Assembly (NCBI GenBank): GCA_023229435.1
Contig: JALNZF010000011.1
Span: forward strand, 1-64,000
From: Nitrospirota bacterium
GTDB taxonomy: Bacteria; Nitrospirota; UBA9217
Length of the DNA: 64,000 nucleotides
Reading direction: 5' to 3'
This document shows positions 8,153-15,910 of the stretch, one piece after another; within the stretch, counting starts at the first letter, position 1, and each line of letters starts with the position of its first letter. Both the position numbers and the translations under genes were made by a program. The notes beneath the pieces were generated by a model. That model saw nothing but the letters and a program-made list of their open reading frames with translations. It searched no databases and was not told the origin of the DNA.

Positions 8153-8239
8153 CTGAGCTTTGCAGGCGCATGCGGGAAAGGCTAACATGCTTTCAGCGCT
8201 TTCAGAACATCAAAAGCGTGATATGTCCCTGAAGAATAT

Positions 8240-8317
8240 GGTTCGGACCGTTCGGGGAACGGTCCCTGCGATTATTATAATGGTGTCGTAGGGCGCGTTC
8301 CCCGAACGCGCCGCACC
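8240..8317 (+). repeat. REP-like double hairpin, copy 3
   Basis: Perfect first stem (ggaccgttc/gaacggtcc, ggg loop), AT-rich middle, and perfect second stem (ggcgcgttc/gaacgcgcc, ccc loop). It lies 23 bases upstream of the RAYT start codon and forms the left partner of the pair that flanks that gene. Confidence 0.85.
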
Positions 8318-8340
8318 TATTTGCGATAATGGAGATCACC

Positions 8341-8838
8341 ATGGCGGAATTTCCGCAACGCAAACCAATGCGTCTCGCAACGTTTGATTATAAAGGTCCT
8401 GACCATGTTTACTTTATCACGGTCTGCGCGTACGACAAACAACCATTTTTCGCGGATCATGGCGTAGCAACAGTCATAGTGGACGAAATCAAACATCGTC
8501 AGGCTCTTGGTGAAATTAAAGCATATTGTCACTGCCTGATGCCGGATCATTTGCATCTTCTGTTATCGTTCGGAATGAAGTACGATAAGACTCTTCAAAA
8601 TTGGGTTTCCGTGTTCAAGCGGTTCACGTCGCGTGAAGTGAAGGTCGCTTTCGGCATCAGCCATCTGTGGCAGCGGAATTTCCATGATCATGTGATACGC
8701 TGTAGGAGTTCCCCGAACGGTCCGAACGAACTGACCGATAAGGCGCAGTACATTTTGAACAATCCCGTGCGGAAGATGATGGTTGCCTCGTGGGAGGAAT
8801 ATCCGTATTGCGGGAGGATGGATGCATTGCCGTTGTGA
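8341..8838 (+). mobile_element. REP-associated tyrosine transposase (RAYT, Y1_Tnp family)
   Basis: 165 residues from ATG 8341, with ggag 6 bases upstream (an ATG at 8329 has no site). It has the HUH pair in MPDHLHLLLS (His70 and His72) and the nucleophile tyrosine in QYILNNPVRK (Tyr137). These single-strand DNA transposases recognise REP hairpins, and this gene is flanked on both sides by REP copies (8240 and 8859). Between HDHVIR and KAQYILN the usual short linker is longer (from residue 121), and the DNA there reads like half a REP element. It is probably functional, with both catalytic motifs intact. Confidence 0.9.
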
Positions 8839-8858
8839 TGTGTGTTGATTGAAACGGC

Positions 8859-8939
8859 ATGGTGCGGACCGTTCGGGGAACGGTCCCTACGGGATTGTAA
8901 TTTTAATTGTAGGGCGCGTTCCCCGAACGCGCCGAACCA
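8859..8939 (+). repeat. REP-like double hairpin, copy 4
   Basis: Perfect stems ggaccgttc/gaacggtcc and ggcgcgttc/gaacgcgcc in the same orientation as copy 3. It starts 20 bases after the RAYT stop and ends about 20 bases before the cobI start, so it lies in the leader of the cobalamin operon. Confidence 0.85.
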
Positions 8940-8960
8940 CGTTGCAGGTTGAGGAAAAAC

Positions 8961-9749
8961 ATGACCGGAAAATTGTATGTAATCGGAGTCGGGCCGGGTG
9001 ATCCTGAACTTATGACGCTGAAGGCTGTCAGAATACTGAAAGAGACGCCGTGTATTTTTGTGCCGAAAGGCCGCGAAGAAGGGTCGAGCCTTGCGCTGTC
9101 GATCGTGCGGAAGGAGCTTTCGTTGGAGGGCAAGGAGCTTGTTGAATTACACTTTCCCATGATGAAAACCGCCCCTCATCCTGGCCCTCTCCCCGGCGGG
9201 GAGAGGGAAAATGTGGATGGCCCTATCCTACGGGGGGAGAGGGAGTTCTCGCCGGCTCATGAGCTTGATTCCAAATGGAATGAAGCCGTTCATGCCATCG
9301 TTTCCGTGCTTGAACAAGGGAGTGACGCGGCCTTCATCACCATCGGCGATCCCGGGATATACAGCACATTCTTTTATCTTTATGATAAACTGCTTGAGCG
9401 CATACCCGCGCTTGCCATCGAGATTATTCCCGGCATATCTTCCATAAACGCGGCTGCTGCACGGGCCGGGCTCTCTCTGGGTCTCGGCAATGAACGGATC
9501 GCCATTCTGCCGGCAAATTATCTGGATAGCCTGGAGGAAACGCTGGAGAAGTTCGATACCGTGGTGCTCATGAAGGTCAGCAAAGTGTTCAATACGGTCA
9601 GGGATATGCTGAACAGGATGAACCGTGCGGCACAGGCGACCTATGTGGTGCGGGCAGGCATGGACGATGAACGGGTGTATAAGGACATTGGTCAGGTGAA
9701 CGAGGAGGATACGAATTATTTCTCCCTCATGATCGTGAGGAAACGATGA
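8961..9749 (+). CDS. cobI: Precorrin-2/cobalt-factor II C20-methyltransferase
   Basis: 262 residues from ATG 8961, with ttgagg upstream; a TTG at 8949 would place the ribosome site inside the gene. It transfers a methyl group from SAM to C20 of the corrin precursor (CbiL in the anaerobic route). Seen: the N-terminal GVGPGDPELMTLKA motif of the tetrapyrrole methylase family, then TIGDPGIYSTFFY and EIIPGISSINAAAAR. Residues about 70-96 (9170-9246) are an in-frame insertion of a C/G-rich palindromic repeat, absent from usual family members, whose normal length is about 230-240. Its stop overlaps the next start by four bases (ATGA). Confidence 0.9.
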   Translation: MTGKLYVIGVGPGDPELMTLKAVRILKETPCIFVPKGREEGSSLALSIVRKELSLEGKELVELHFPMMKTAPHPGPLPGGERENVDGPILRGEREFSPAHELDSKWNEAVHAIVSVLEQGSDAAFITIGDPGIYSTFFYLYDKLLERIPALAIEIIPGISSINAAAARAGLSLGLGNERIAILPANYLDSLEETLEKFDTVVLMKVSKVFNTVRDMLNRMNRAAQATYVVRAGMDDERVYKDIGQVNEEDTNYFSLMIVRKR

Positions 9750-10504
9750 ACGCAAAGATCATTTTTGTAGGCGCAGGACCGGGAGACCCGGAACTTATCA
9801 CCGTGAAGGGCAGGAAGGCGCTCGACAGCGCAGACGTGGTGATCTATGCAGGCAGCCTGGTGAACCCCGCGCTGCTCGACGGCATCAAGGCCGAGATCCA
9901 CGATTCAGCGAACATGGACCTCGGCGCGATCATTGCGATCATGCGCACGGCCGTGGAGAACGGCAGATCGGTCGTCCGGCTGCATACGGGAGATACGTCG
10001 TTCTTCAGCGCCATATCAGAGCAGATCGAACGGCTCCGTGAGCTGAATATACCGTATGAGGTCATCCCGGGAGTGTCATCGGCCATGGCCGGCGCCGCGG
10101 TCCTCGGGCAGGAGCTGACCATCCCCGAGATAAGCCAGACCGTCATCTTTACCCGGATGGAGGGCAGGACCCCGGTCCCGGCCCTTGAGCGGCTCGGTTC
10201 GCTGGCATCGCACCGCGCAACCATGGCGATCTTCCTGAGCGTCGGCATGATCGAGAAGGTGCGGGACGAGCTGCTGCAGGGGTATCCACCGGATACGCCT
10301 GTGGTGATCATCGAGAAGGCAACCTGGCCGGACCAGAAGGTCATCAGGGGCGCGCTGACGGACATTGTTTTTCTGGTGAAGGACGCAGGCATCAGGAAGA
10401 CGGCGCTGATCTATGTGGGGGAATCACTCCGGGCATCGGAGGCGTCGCTCGGAAAAGAGTCGAAGCTGTACCATAAGGATTTTAAGCATGAGTACCGGAA
10501 GTGA
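9746..10504 (+). CDS. cobM: Precorrin-4/cobalt-precorrin-4 C11-methyltransferase
   Basis: 252 residues, starting by ATGA overlap with cobI. The tetrapyrrole methylase signature GAGPGDPELITVKGRKAL is at the N-terminus, followed by VVIYAGSLVNPALL, RLHTGDTSFFSAISEQ and EVIPGVSSAMAGAA, which identify the CobM/CbiF branch. It methylates C11 in the corrin ring using SAM, in the cytoplasm. Length is normal and no repeat insertion is seen. It is translationally coupled with cobI and followed 12 bases later by the cbiG-cobJ fusion. Confidence 0.92.
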   Translation: MNAKIIFVGAGPGDPELITVKGRKALDSADVVIYAGSLVNPALLDGIKAEIHDSANMDLGAIIAIMRTAVENGRSVVRLHTGDTSFFSAISEQIERLRELNIPYEVIPGVSSAMAGAAVLGQELTIPEISQTVIFTRMEGRTPVPALERLGSLASHRATMAIFLSVGMIEKVRDELLQGYPPDTPVVIIEKATWPDQKVIRGALTDIVFLVKDAGIRKTALIYVGESLRASEASLGKESKLYHKDFKHEYRK

Positions 10505-10516
10505 AGTGAGTCCGGA

Positions 10517-12421
10517 GTGATGAGTTCGGAGTGCGGAGTGAGAAAAACAGCGATCATCTATATAACTGATAATGGACTGAAGCTTGCGGAGCGGCTGAAG
10601 TCATTCTCACCTGGCGCGGAGATCGCGAAATACGCGCCGGACGTTGTCGAAGACTTGTGGCGGAGGAGCGAGGAGCTGGTGTTCATCATGGCCTCCGGCA
10701 TCGTTGTGCGGACCATTGCGCCGCTGCTTAAGGACAAGCGGACCGATCCCGCGGTCGTTGTGCTGGATGAGGCGGGGAGATATGCAGTAAGCCTGGCAGG
10801 CGGCCACCTCGGCGGAGCGAACGAACTGGCGCGCGAGATCGCGGCGTTCCTGGGCAGCGAGGCGGTCATTACCACTGCGTCGGATGTGAACGGTCTACCG
10901 CCGCTCGATCTCTGGGCGCGGGAACATGATTTGGTCATCGAGGACTGGAGCATGCTTCCCCTGATCGGAACGCGGTTCGTGAACAACGGCGCGCTGCGGG
11001 TGTATGAGCAGCAGGGATCAGGGGTCGGGGGGCAGGGGTCAGAAATTAAACTACCCGATGAGTTCCTGCGCGTAGCGGAGCCGCGGTTCGCGGACGTGAT
11101 CATCTCGAACCAACAGAATGCCTATGCAGGGCCTTCGTTATGCGCTGTCGCGGGAGACGACTGTTCCATCGAAACCTGCCGGGTGAAGGGCCAGCTCTAT
11201 CTCAGGCCCCGAAACCTTGTCGTCGGCATCGGGTGCAACAGCGGAACGTCGCAGGAGGAGATCGAGGATGCGGTACGAAGCGTGCTCGATAGCGGCAATC
11301 TGTCGTTCCTGTCCCTGGGCTGTATCGCGACGATCGATATCAAGGGCAGCGAGCCGGGACTCAGTGCGTTCGCTCGAAAATATGACCTCCCGCTGCACGT
11401 ATTCAGAAGTGCCGAGCTGAACGGCGTGGAAGGGATAGAAAGATCCGAGGTTGTATTCAAAGCGACAGGCGCGAATGCTGTCGCCGAACCTGCGGCGCTG
11501 CTTGCCGCCGGGACGAATGACCTGCTGGTGCGAAAGCAGAAGAAAGGAAACGTGACCGTGGCAGTTTCAGCGAAGACGTCAGGAGTCAGGAGTCAGCAGT
11601 CAGAAGAAAGAGGCAGGATATTCATTGTCGGGACCGGGCCGGGCAGCCTGGAGCATATCACGCCCGCTGCCAGGGACGCGATCAAAAGGTCTGATGTCAT
11701 CGTGGGCTACGGAACCTATCTCGATCTCATCAAGGAACTCCTTAAGGACAAGGAAGTCGTGTCTACCGGAATGACGCAGGAAGTCGACCGGTGCCGGAAA
11801 GCGGTAGAACTGGCTCAGGCCGGAAAGACCGTTTCCGTGATCAGCGGTGGTGACCCCGGAGTATATGCCATGGCCGGGCTCATTTTTGAGATTCTGAAAG
11901 CTGAAGATGGGAAGGTGCGAGGTTGGGAAGATGAGAAAACGGAGCAAAGTAAGACGATCCCAACGTCTCAATTTCGCAACTTCTCAACCTTGCTGCCTTC
12001 AGTTGAAGTGATCCCCGGCATTTCCGCGCTGAATGCCGCTGCCTCGCGTCTCGGCGCTCCCCTGATGCATGATTTTGCCTGCATCAGCCTGTCGGACCGC
12101 CTGACGCCCTGGGAAATGATCGAGAGGCGTCTTGAGGCTGCCGCAGCAGCGGACTTCGTTATCGTCCTGTACAATCCCCGGAGCAAAGGCCGGGCCGGCC
12201 ATCTCAACCGGGCGCGGGAGATCATCCTGAAGCACCGGGATGCGAAAACAGCCGTGGGCCTCGTGAAGGGCGCGATGCGGGAGCAGGAGACGGTCATCGT
12301 GACGGACCTTGAGAACATGCAGGACACTGACGTCGATATGCAGACGACCGTGATCATCGGCAACTCGAAAACATTTGTGTGGAACGATTTCATGATAACA
12401 CCGAGAGGGTATGACGTGTGA
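10517..12421 (+). CDS. cbiG-cobJ: Fused cobalt-precorrin-5A hydrolase and precorrin-3B C17-methyltransferase
   Basis: 634 residues. The first half (about 10-345) is CbiG: IYITDNGLKLAERL, then FIMASGIVVRTIAPLLKDK, LAGGHLGGANELA, and a C-terminal GIGCNSGTSQEEIEDAV. The second half (about 370-634) is CobJ/CbiH: FIVGTGPGSLEHITPAA, VVGYGTYLDLI-like, SGGDPGVYAMAG and VLYNPRSKGR. The fusion opens the lactone of cobalt-precorrin-5A and performs ring-contracting C17 methylation in anaerobic B12 synthesis. Three stretches look like in-frame repeat insertions: near residues 171-182 (11027-11062), 355-368 (11578-11620) and about 463-495 (11905-12000). The first codons (10517-10545) also consist of a heptad repeat, so the true start may lie slightly downstream. 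Confidence 0.88.
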   Translation: MMSSECGVRKTAIIYITDNGLKLAERLKSFSPGAEIAKYAPDVVEDLWRRSEELVFIMASGIVVRTIAPLLKDKRTDPAVVVLDEAGRYAVSLAGGHLGGANELAREIAAFLGSEAVITTASDVNGLPPLDLWAREHDLVIEDWSMLPLIGTRFVNNGALRVYEQQGSGVGGQGSEIKLPDEFLRVAEPRFADVIISNQQNAYAGPSLCAVAGDDCSIETCRVKGQLYLRPRNLVVGIGCNSGTSQEEIEDAVRSVLDSGNLSFLSLGCIATIDIKGSEPGLSAFARKYDLPLHVFRSAELNGVEGIERSEVVFKATGANAVAEPAALLAAGTNDLLVRKQKKGNVTVAVSAKTSGVRSQQSEERGRIFIVGTGPGSLEHITPAARDAIKRSDVIVGYGTYLDLIKELLKDKEVVSTGMTQEVDRCRKAVELAQAGKTVSVISGGDPGVYAMAGLIFEILKAEDGKVRGWEDEKTEQSKTIPTSQFRNFSTLLPSVEVIPGISALNAAASRLGAPLMHDFACISLSDRLTPWEMIERRLEAAAAADFVIVLYNPRSKGRAGHLNRAREIILKHRDAKTAVGLVKGAMREQETVIVTDLENMQDTDVDMQTTVIIGNSKTFVWNDFMITPRGYDV

Positions 12422-13742
12422 GTGCGGAGTTCCCCCGATTGAGGCATTCGAGGGCAAGCTGCGTGCGGAGATCGGAGATCGAAGTTTGGAAAAAAAAAAT
12501 ATTGCTTTCCTCTGGGACGAGTCGTTCCTTTGGGGGCTTATGGCGTACAAGGCCCTGATGAGTGCCGGGCTTCCCTTTACCCTGGTAAGGGCGGAAGACG
12601 TTAGAAATGGCTGCCTGGACCGGCATACCGCTCTGTTCGTTCCGGGCGGGTGGGCCTCGAACAAGGTGAAGACCCTGGGTCAGGACGGCGTTGAAGCGAT
12701 TAAAAGGTTCATCCATGACGGCGGCGCGTACCTTGGATTTTGCGGCGGGGCAGGGCTTGCAACCATGGACGGCATCGGTCTCGTGCCGGTCACGAGAAGG
12801 CCGACGAAAGAGCGCGTCCCGAGCTTCAGCGGCAGAATCAAATTGAAGGTGAATAACCATCCTCTTTGGGAGGGCATTCCTGAAGGTGAAGGCGTTAATT
12901 CCGAACTTGTCTTCCACGCCTGGTGGCCGTCTCAGTTTGTCATCGACGGCCAAAGCGTGAACGTTCTTGCGACCTATGGCGAAGCAATGCCTGATTCCTT
13001 CAGCTCTGATGTGAACGTAGGCGACGCTGAAGCCGTCGGCTCTTGGCCTGAACTTGAGCGCGTCTACCAGATCCATCTCGACCCGATGCGCCTGCTTGGT
13101 GAACCCGCCGTAATTGAAGGATCGTTCGGAAAGGGAAGGGTTTTGCTTTCACTCGTTCATTTCGATACGCCGTGCGATCTGAACGGTGTAGCGATGCTGC
13201 GGAATATCTGGAATTATTTTGGCTGCGAGCAGATCGTTCTCCGCGATATTCCGGCGGCTTACGAAAATGAACCCCGCCCCGTGGTTTTCCATGAGCCTCT
13301 TCTGTCGGAGTTTGAGTGGGCGGTGAATGGTCTGATCGAGTTCGGCCAACGGAACTTTCTCTGGTTCTGGAGGAATCCCATGCTTCTGCAGTGGAGGCGT
13401 GGGGTGCGGGGGCTCGAATACTGCACGCTCTCTGTCATGGTAAAAGAGCTCGCTGAAATTTTAAGAAGACAGAGGACAGATGACAGGCCACAGACAATCA
13501 ATGAGCAACTGGAAAGGACCGGAGAATTGCTCCTGCCATTCGTGGATAAGGCGAAACATCTCCTGATACGGGAACGGTTTGCCATGCAGAATGCCCCTAT
13601 AACCTATGAACGGTGCGATGACCTTGAAATCCAGACTCTCAGGGAAGAACTCTTCTCCCGCTCAAAGAGCCACGGCGGACTGTTTAAAGAGGTCATTGAC
13701 GAGGTTGATCGATTACTGTATAGCGCGATGACTCTGCGCTGA
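12411..13742 (+). CDS. BPL-N / glutamine-amidotransferase-like protein
   Basis: Up to 443 residues. The longest reading starts at ATG 12411, overlapping the previous stop, but its first 25 codons are a dispersed repeat (see 12422-12475); a TTG at 12486 may be the original start. Seen: a class I amidotransferase-like fold with LFVPGGWASNKVKTL, then GGAYLGFCGGAGLATMDGIGL, where the nucleophile-elbow Cys sits in FCGGAG, and an Asn-His-Pro-Leu-Trp motif typical of the biotin-protein-ligase N-terminal (BPL_N) family. A helical C-terminal half of unknown role follows. A heptad repeat near 13466-13500 is read through in frame. Position after cbiG-cobJ suggests an amidation step, but that is inference. 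Confidence 0.7.
   Translation: MTCECGVPPIEAFEGKLRAEIGDRSLEKKNIAFLWDESFLWGLMAYKALMSAGLPFTLVRAEDVRNGCLDRHTALFVPGGWASNKVKTLGQDGVEAIKRFIHDGGAYLGFCGGAGLATMDGIGLVPVTRRPTKERVPSFSGRIKLKVNNHPLWEGIPEGEGVNSELVFHAWWPSQFVIDGQSVNVLATYGEAMPDSFSSDVNVGDAEAVGSWPELERVYQIHLDPMRLLGEPAVIEGSFGKGRVLLSLVHFDTPCDLNGVAMLRNIWNYFGCEQIVLRDIPAAYENEPRPVVFHEPLLSEFEWAVNGLIEFGQRNFLWFWRNPMLLQWRRGVRGLEYCTLSVMVKELAEILRRQRTDDRPQTINEQLERTGELLLPFVDKAKHLLIRERFAMQNAPITYERCDDLEIQTLREELFSRSKSHGGLFKEVIDEVDRLLYSAMTLR
12422..12475 (+). repeat. Dispersed ~50-bp repeat, copy 1
   Basis: Runs from tgcggagttcccccgatt to aagctgcgtgcggag. Near-identical copies lie at 17075-17134 (same strand) and 31327-31381 (opposite strand). Here it forms the N-terminal codons of the BPL-N gene, read as GVPPIEAFEGKLRAE. 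Confidence 0.75.
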
Positions 13743-13803
13743 AAAGTCGGGAGTATGGCAAGGCAGGAGCGGGCAAGGCAGGCGAAGTTACCTGTCCACA
13801 CCC

Positions 13804-13962
13804 TTAAAGAGATCCATCCGGCAGTGTGAAAAAAATGAAGTAGTGGAAAGCTCCGGCTACGAAATTTTGGACACCGCTTCGATCCGGGCCGTATACCGCG
13901 CCGCGCCCATGCCTTCTGTTCATGGATGGATCGAAGTGCCGATAGCGTATGTTCTGAAGTAA
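13804..13962 (+). pseudogene. TonB-family C-terminal domain remnant
   Basis: An open frame without a start codon whose last 37 codons read SSGYEILDTASIRAVYRAAP, a short linker, then WIEVPIAYVLK and stop. This is the conserved end of TonB C-terminal domains (SSG-x-x-ILD-x-A, A-x-P, then a hydrophobic strand ending in Pro-Ile). The upstream domain, proline-rich linker and membrane anchor are missing, so it is a decayed fragment. The stretch before it (13743-13800) consists of short repeats of gcaaggcagg type. Confidence 0.5.
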
Positions 13963-13997
13963 ACAGGAAGACAACCAATCCGACTCCGGACAAAAAC

Positions 13998-14195
13998 ATG
14001 AAAGACCGAACAATCACCTGCCCGATATGTAAAAAAGAAGCACCCTGGAACGGGAATGGATCCAGGCCGTTCTGCTCTGAGCGATGCAGGCTGATCGACC
14101 TGGGGAAATGGGCCTCGGACGAGTACCGTATCGCCGGCGCACGGGGAGAAATACCCGACGCAGACCGGGAAGAAAAAAATAATACAGAAGAGTAG
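13998..14195 (+). CDS. yacG: YacG-like zinc-binding protein (DNA gyrase inhibitor family)
   Basis: 65 residues from ATG 13998; a longer reading from 13926 would include the TonB remnant. Four cysteines in CPICKK and FCSERCRLIDLGKW form the zinc site of the YacG/DUF329 family, followed by the usual acidic C-terminal tail. E. coli YacG binds zinc and inhibits DNA gyrase; members elsewhere are annotated by similarity. It lies alone between the TonB remnant and the zinc-ribbon membrane protein. Confidence 0.85.
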   Translation: MKDRTITCPICKKEAPWNGNGSRPFCSERCRLIDLGKWASDEYRIAGARGEIPDADREEKNNTEE

Positions 14196-14272
14196 ATTAT
14201 TTCTTTAAAATATACTACAATAGAACAAATACAAAGACCAACAAGCGATTTACCAACAGGAGGCTGCGCAGG

Positions 14273-15493
14273 ATGGAAGTCCGGTGTGGAAAGTGCAACA
14301 AGCTTTTCCGTGTCTCGGATGATAAGATAACCGGAACAGGGATCAAATTCCCGTGTACGCGTTGTGGCGCATATGTCAGGATCACGCATGAGGATTTTGA
14401 GCAGTATATCCTTTCCCATGGCGCTGTTTCCGTTCTCGACCTGTTCGAACAGAAGCCCATACCCGCTGCGGCGCCTTTATCGTCGGAAGCAGCGGAACCT
14501 GCTGCCAGGGAAACTGCCCCTCCAGAGAAGGAATCACACACTTTTGACCTTACCGCTCAGACCACCCATGAGGATGCGCTGGAAGAAAATGCCCCGTTTT
14601 TTACCGAACCGGATCATGTAGCTCCTGCAGCGGCACCGGAGCCCGAGCCGGCTGTTGAAATTAAGCTTGAGCCTCTGATGCAATCGAAACCAAAGACCGT
14701 ACCTTCTGTTGAATCTCAACCTGAGCCAAAGCCGGAGCCGTTTTTCGTCCCGAAGCAAAAAGCCAAGCCCACACCTGAAAGAGAAACCCTGCCTGAACCT
14801 GACAGACCAACACCTCCTGTTTCACCTCCGCCGGCAACTCCGATCCAACCGGCCGTACCTCAGAAAGAATACACCCGTTCCACTGCTCCGCCGGATTCTC
14901 CTGCGACGGAACGAATAGTGAAGGAACCCGTGTATGCTGCGACAACCTCCCATTCGGGAAGAATGTTTTTTATCGTAATCGGAACGTTAATCATACTCGG
15001 TCTGGCAGGGTATGGTGTTTTTGTCACTCTTCAACCATCTCCTCAAAAGGTGGAGGTGAAAGACGCGGCGAGTGAGATGGTCTCGATAGAAGGGCTGCAG
15101 ATCGTAAACCCGGTCGGATCCGTGGACGCGAATGGGGACCTGCTTGTCTCAGGCACCATCGAGAATGCCACGGAAAAGGAGAGGACCGCCTGGCATGTGG
15201 TTTTAGAGGTCTATGATGCCCAGGGAGCCGTCCTTTCAAAAATCAGGCTCTTGAACGGCAACCAGATCTACAACCAGCGTGATTACGACATCCTGGCCAA
15301 GCGAGGCGCGAACGTTCAGGAATTAAAAGTGAAGATCCTGATGGGGAAAGGCAGTGTCATTCCCCCGAAGGGGAGCGTTAACTTCGAAGTGCGTTATTTA
15401 CAGCCCCTGCCGGGTATCGCAAGCTTCGTTGCACAGGCGCTCCCATTTGATCCCGTCAAATTGCAGAAAGAAATTGCAGAGGAAACAAAGTAG
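14273..15493 (+). CDS. Zinc-ribbon membrane protein with DUF3426 domain
   Basis: 406 residues, with an aggagg-type site upstream. The N-terminus (residues 1-40) has two CxxC pairs (RCGKCNKLF and PCTRCGAY), the MJ0042-type zinc ribbon. Residues 50-220 are Pro/Glu-rich and probably disordered. A single membrane helix follows near 228-250 (MFFIVIGTLIILGLAGYGVF), then a DUF3426 domain (about 265-395) on the far side of the membrane, with a beta-sandwich pattern (DLLVSGTIENATEKERTAW). The combination is typical of Deltaproteobacteria and relatives; its function is unknown. A cytoplasmic zinc ribbon and a periplasmic DUF3426 domain are inferred. Confidence 0.85.
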   Translation: MEVRCGKCNKLFRVSDDKITGTGIKFPCTRCGAYVRITHEDFEQYILSHGAVSVLDLFEQKPIPAAAPLSSEAAEPAARETAPPEKESHTFDLTAQTTHEDALEENAPFFTEPDHVAPAAAPEPEPAVEIKLEPLMQSKPKTVPSVESQPEPKPEPFFVPKQKAKPTPERETLPEPDRPTPPVSPPPATPIQPAVPQKEYTRSTAPPDSPATERIVKEPVYAATTSHSGRMFFIVIGTLIILGLAGYGVFVTLQPSPQKVEVKDAASEMVSIEGLQIVNPVGSVDANGDLLVSGTIENATEKERTAWHVVLEVYDAQGAVLSKIRLLNGNQIYNQRDYDILAKRGANVQELKVKILMGKGSVIPPKGSVNFEVRYLQPLPGIASFVAQALPFDPVKLQKEIAEETK

Positions 15494-15910
15494 CATGGAT
15501 GCATATGACGCCGCATTACGCTCTGAACGGGATCGTTTTTCTTTCCGCTTCTGCCCGTTAACTCATCCCCGGTTATCCTCTCTACCCCCACTGTTTTATT
15601 TTTTGCGATAAGAGCAATCATTCAAGCCCGAATATCGGGGGGGCCGGGGCTGCGATGGCGGGCACGTCGGGCAGAGGGACCGGGCGCCTATTCGCGCAAG
15701 AAGGTTTTCAAACACGTCATCGCTGAAGCGAGAAGCTGTCCTGACAAAAAACATATTGAAAATTCAGTCAAGTTAATGTATTGTACTACCTTATTTAACG
15801 CCATCGAAGCATCGACGATACGGTTATTGACAGCGGTCACCGGCAGCAAAATCGGCAGCTGTGTTATGAAAAATAAATAGTGATGGTCATAATGGCCGGA
15901 AGGAGATCAG
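15494..15910. other. Intergenic region upstream of metK
   Basis: 417 bases without a convincing gene. The first part is G/C-rich; the second is AT-richer and holds the promoter candidate at 15756-15784. I see no riboswitch core for SAM in it, and aaggag lies just before the metK start. Confidence 0.5.
15756..15784 (+). promoter_or_regulatory. Candidate sigma-70 promoter for metK
   Basis: TTGAAA at 15756-15761 and TATTGT at 15779-15784 with a 17-base spacer, about 130 bases before the metK start. Matches are partial, so confidence is low. Confidence 0.35.
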
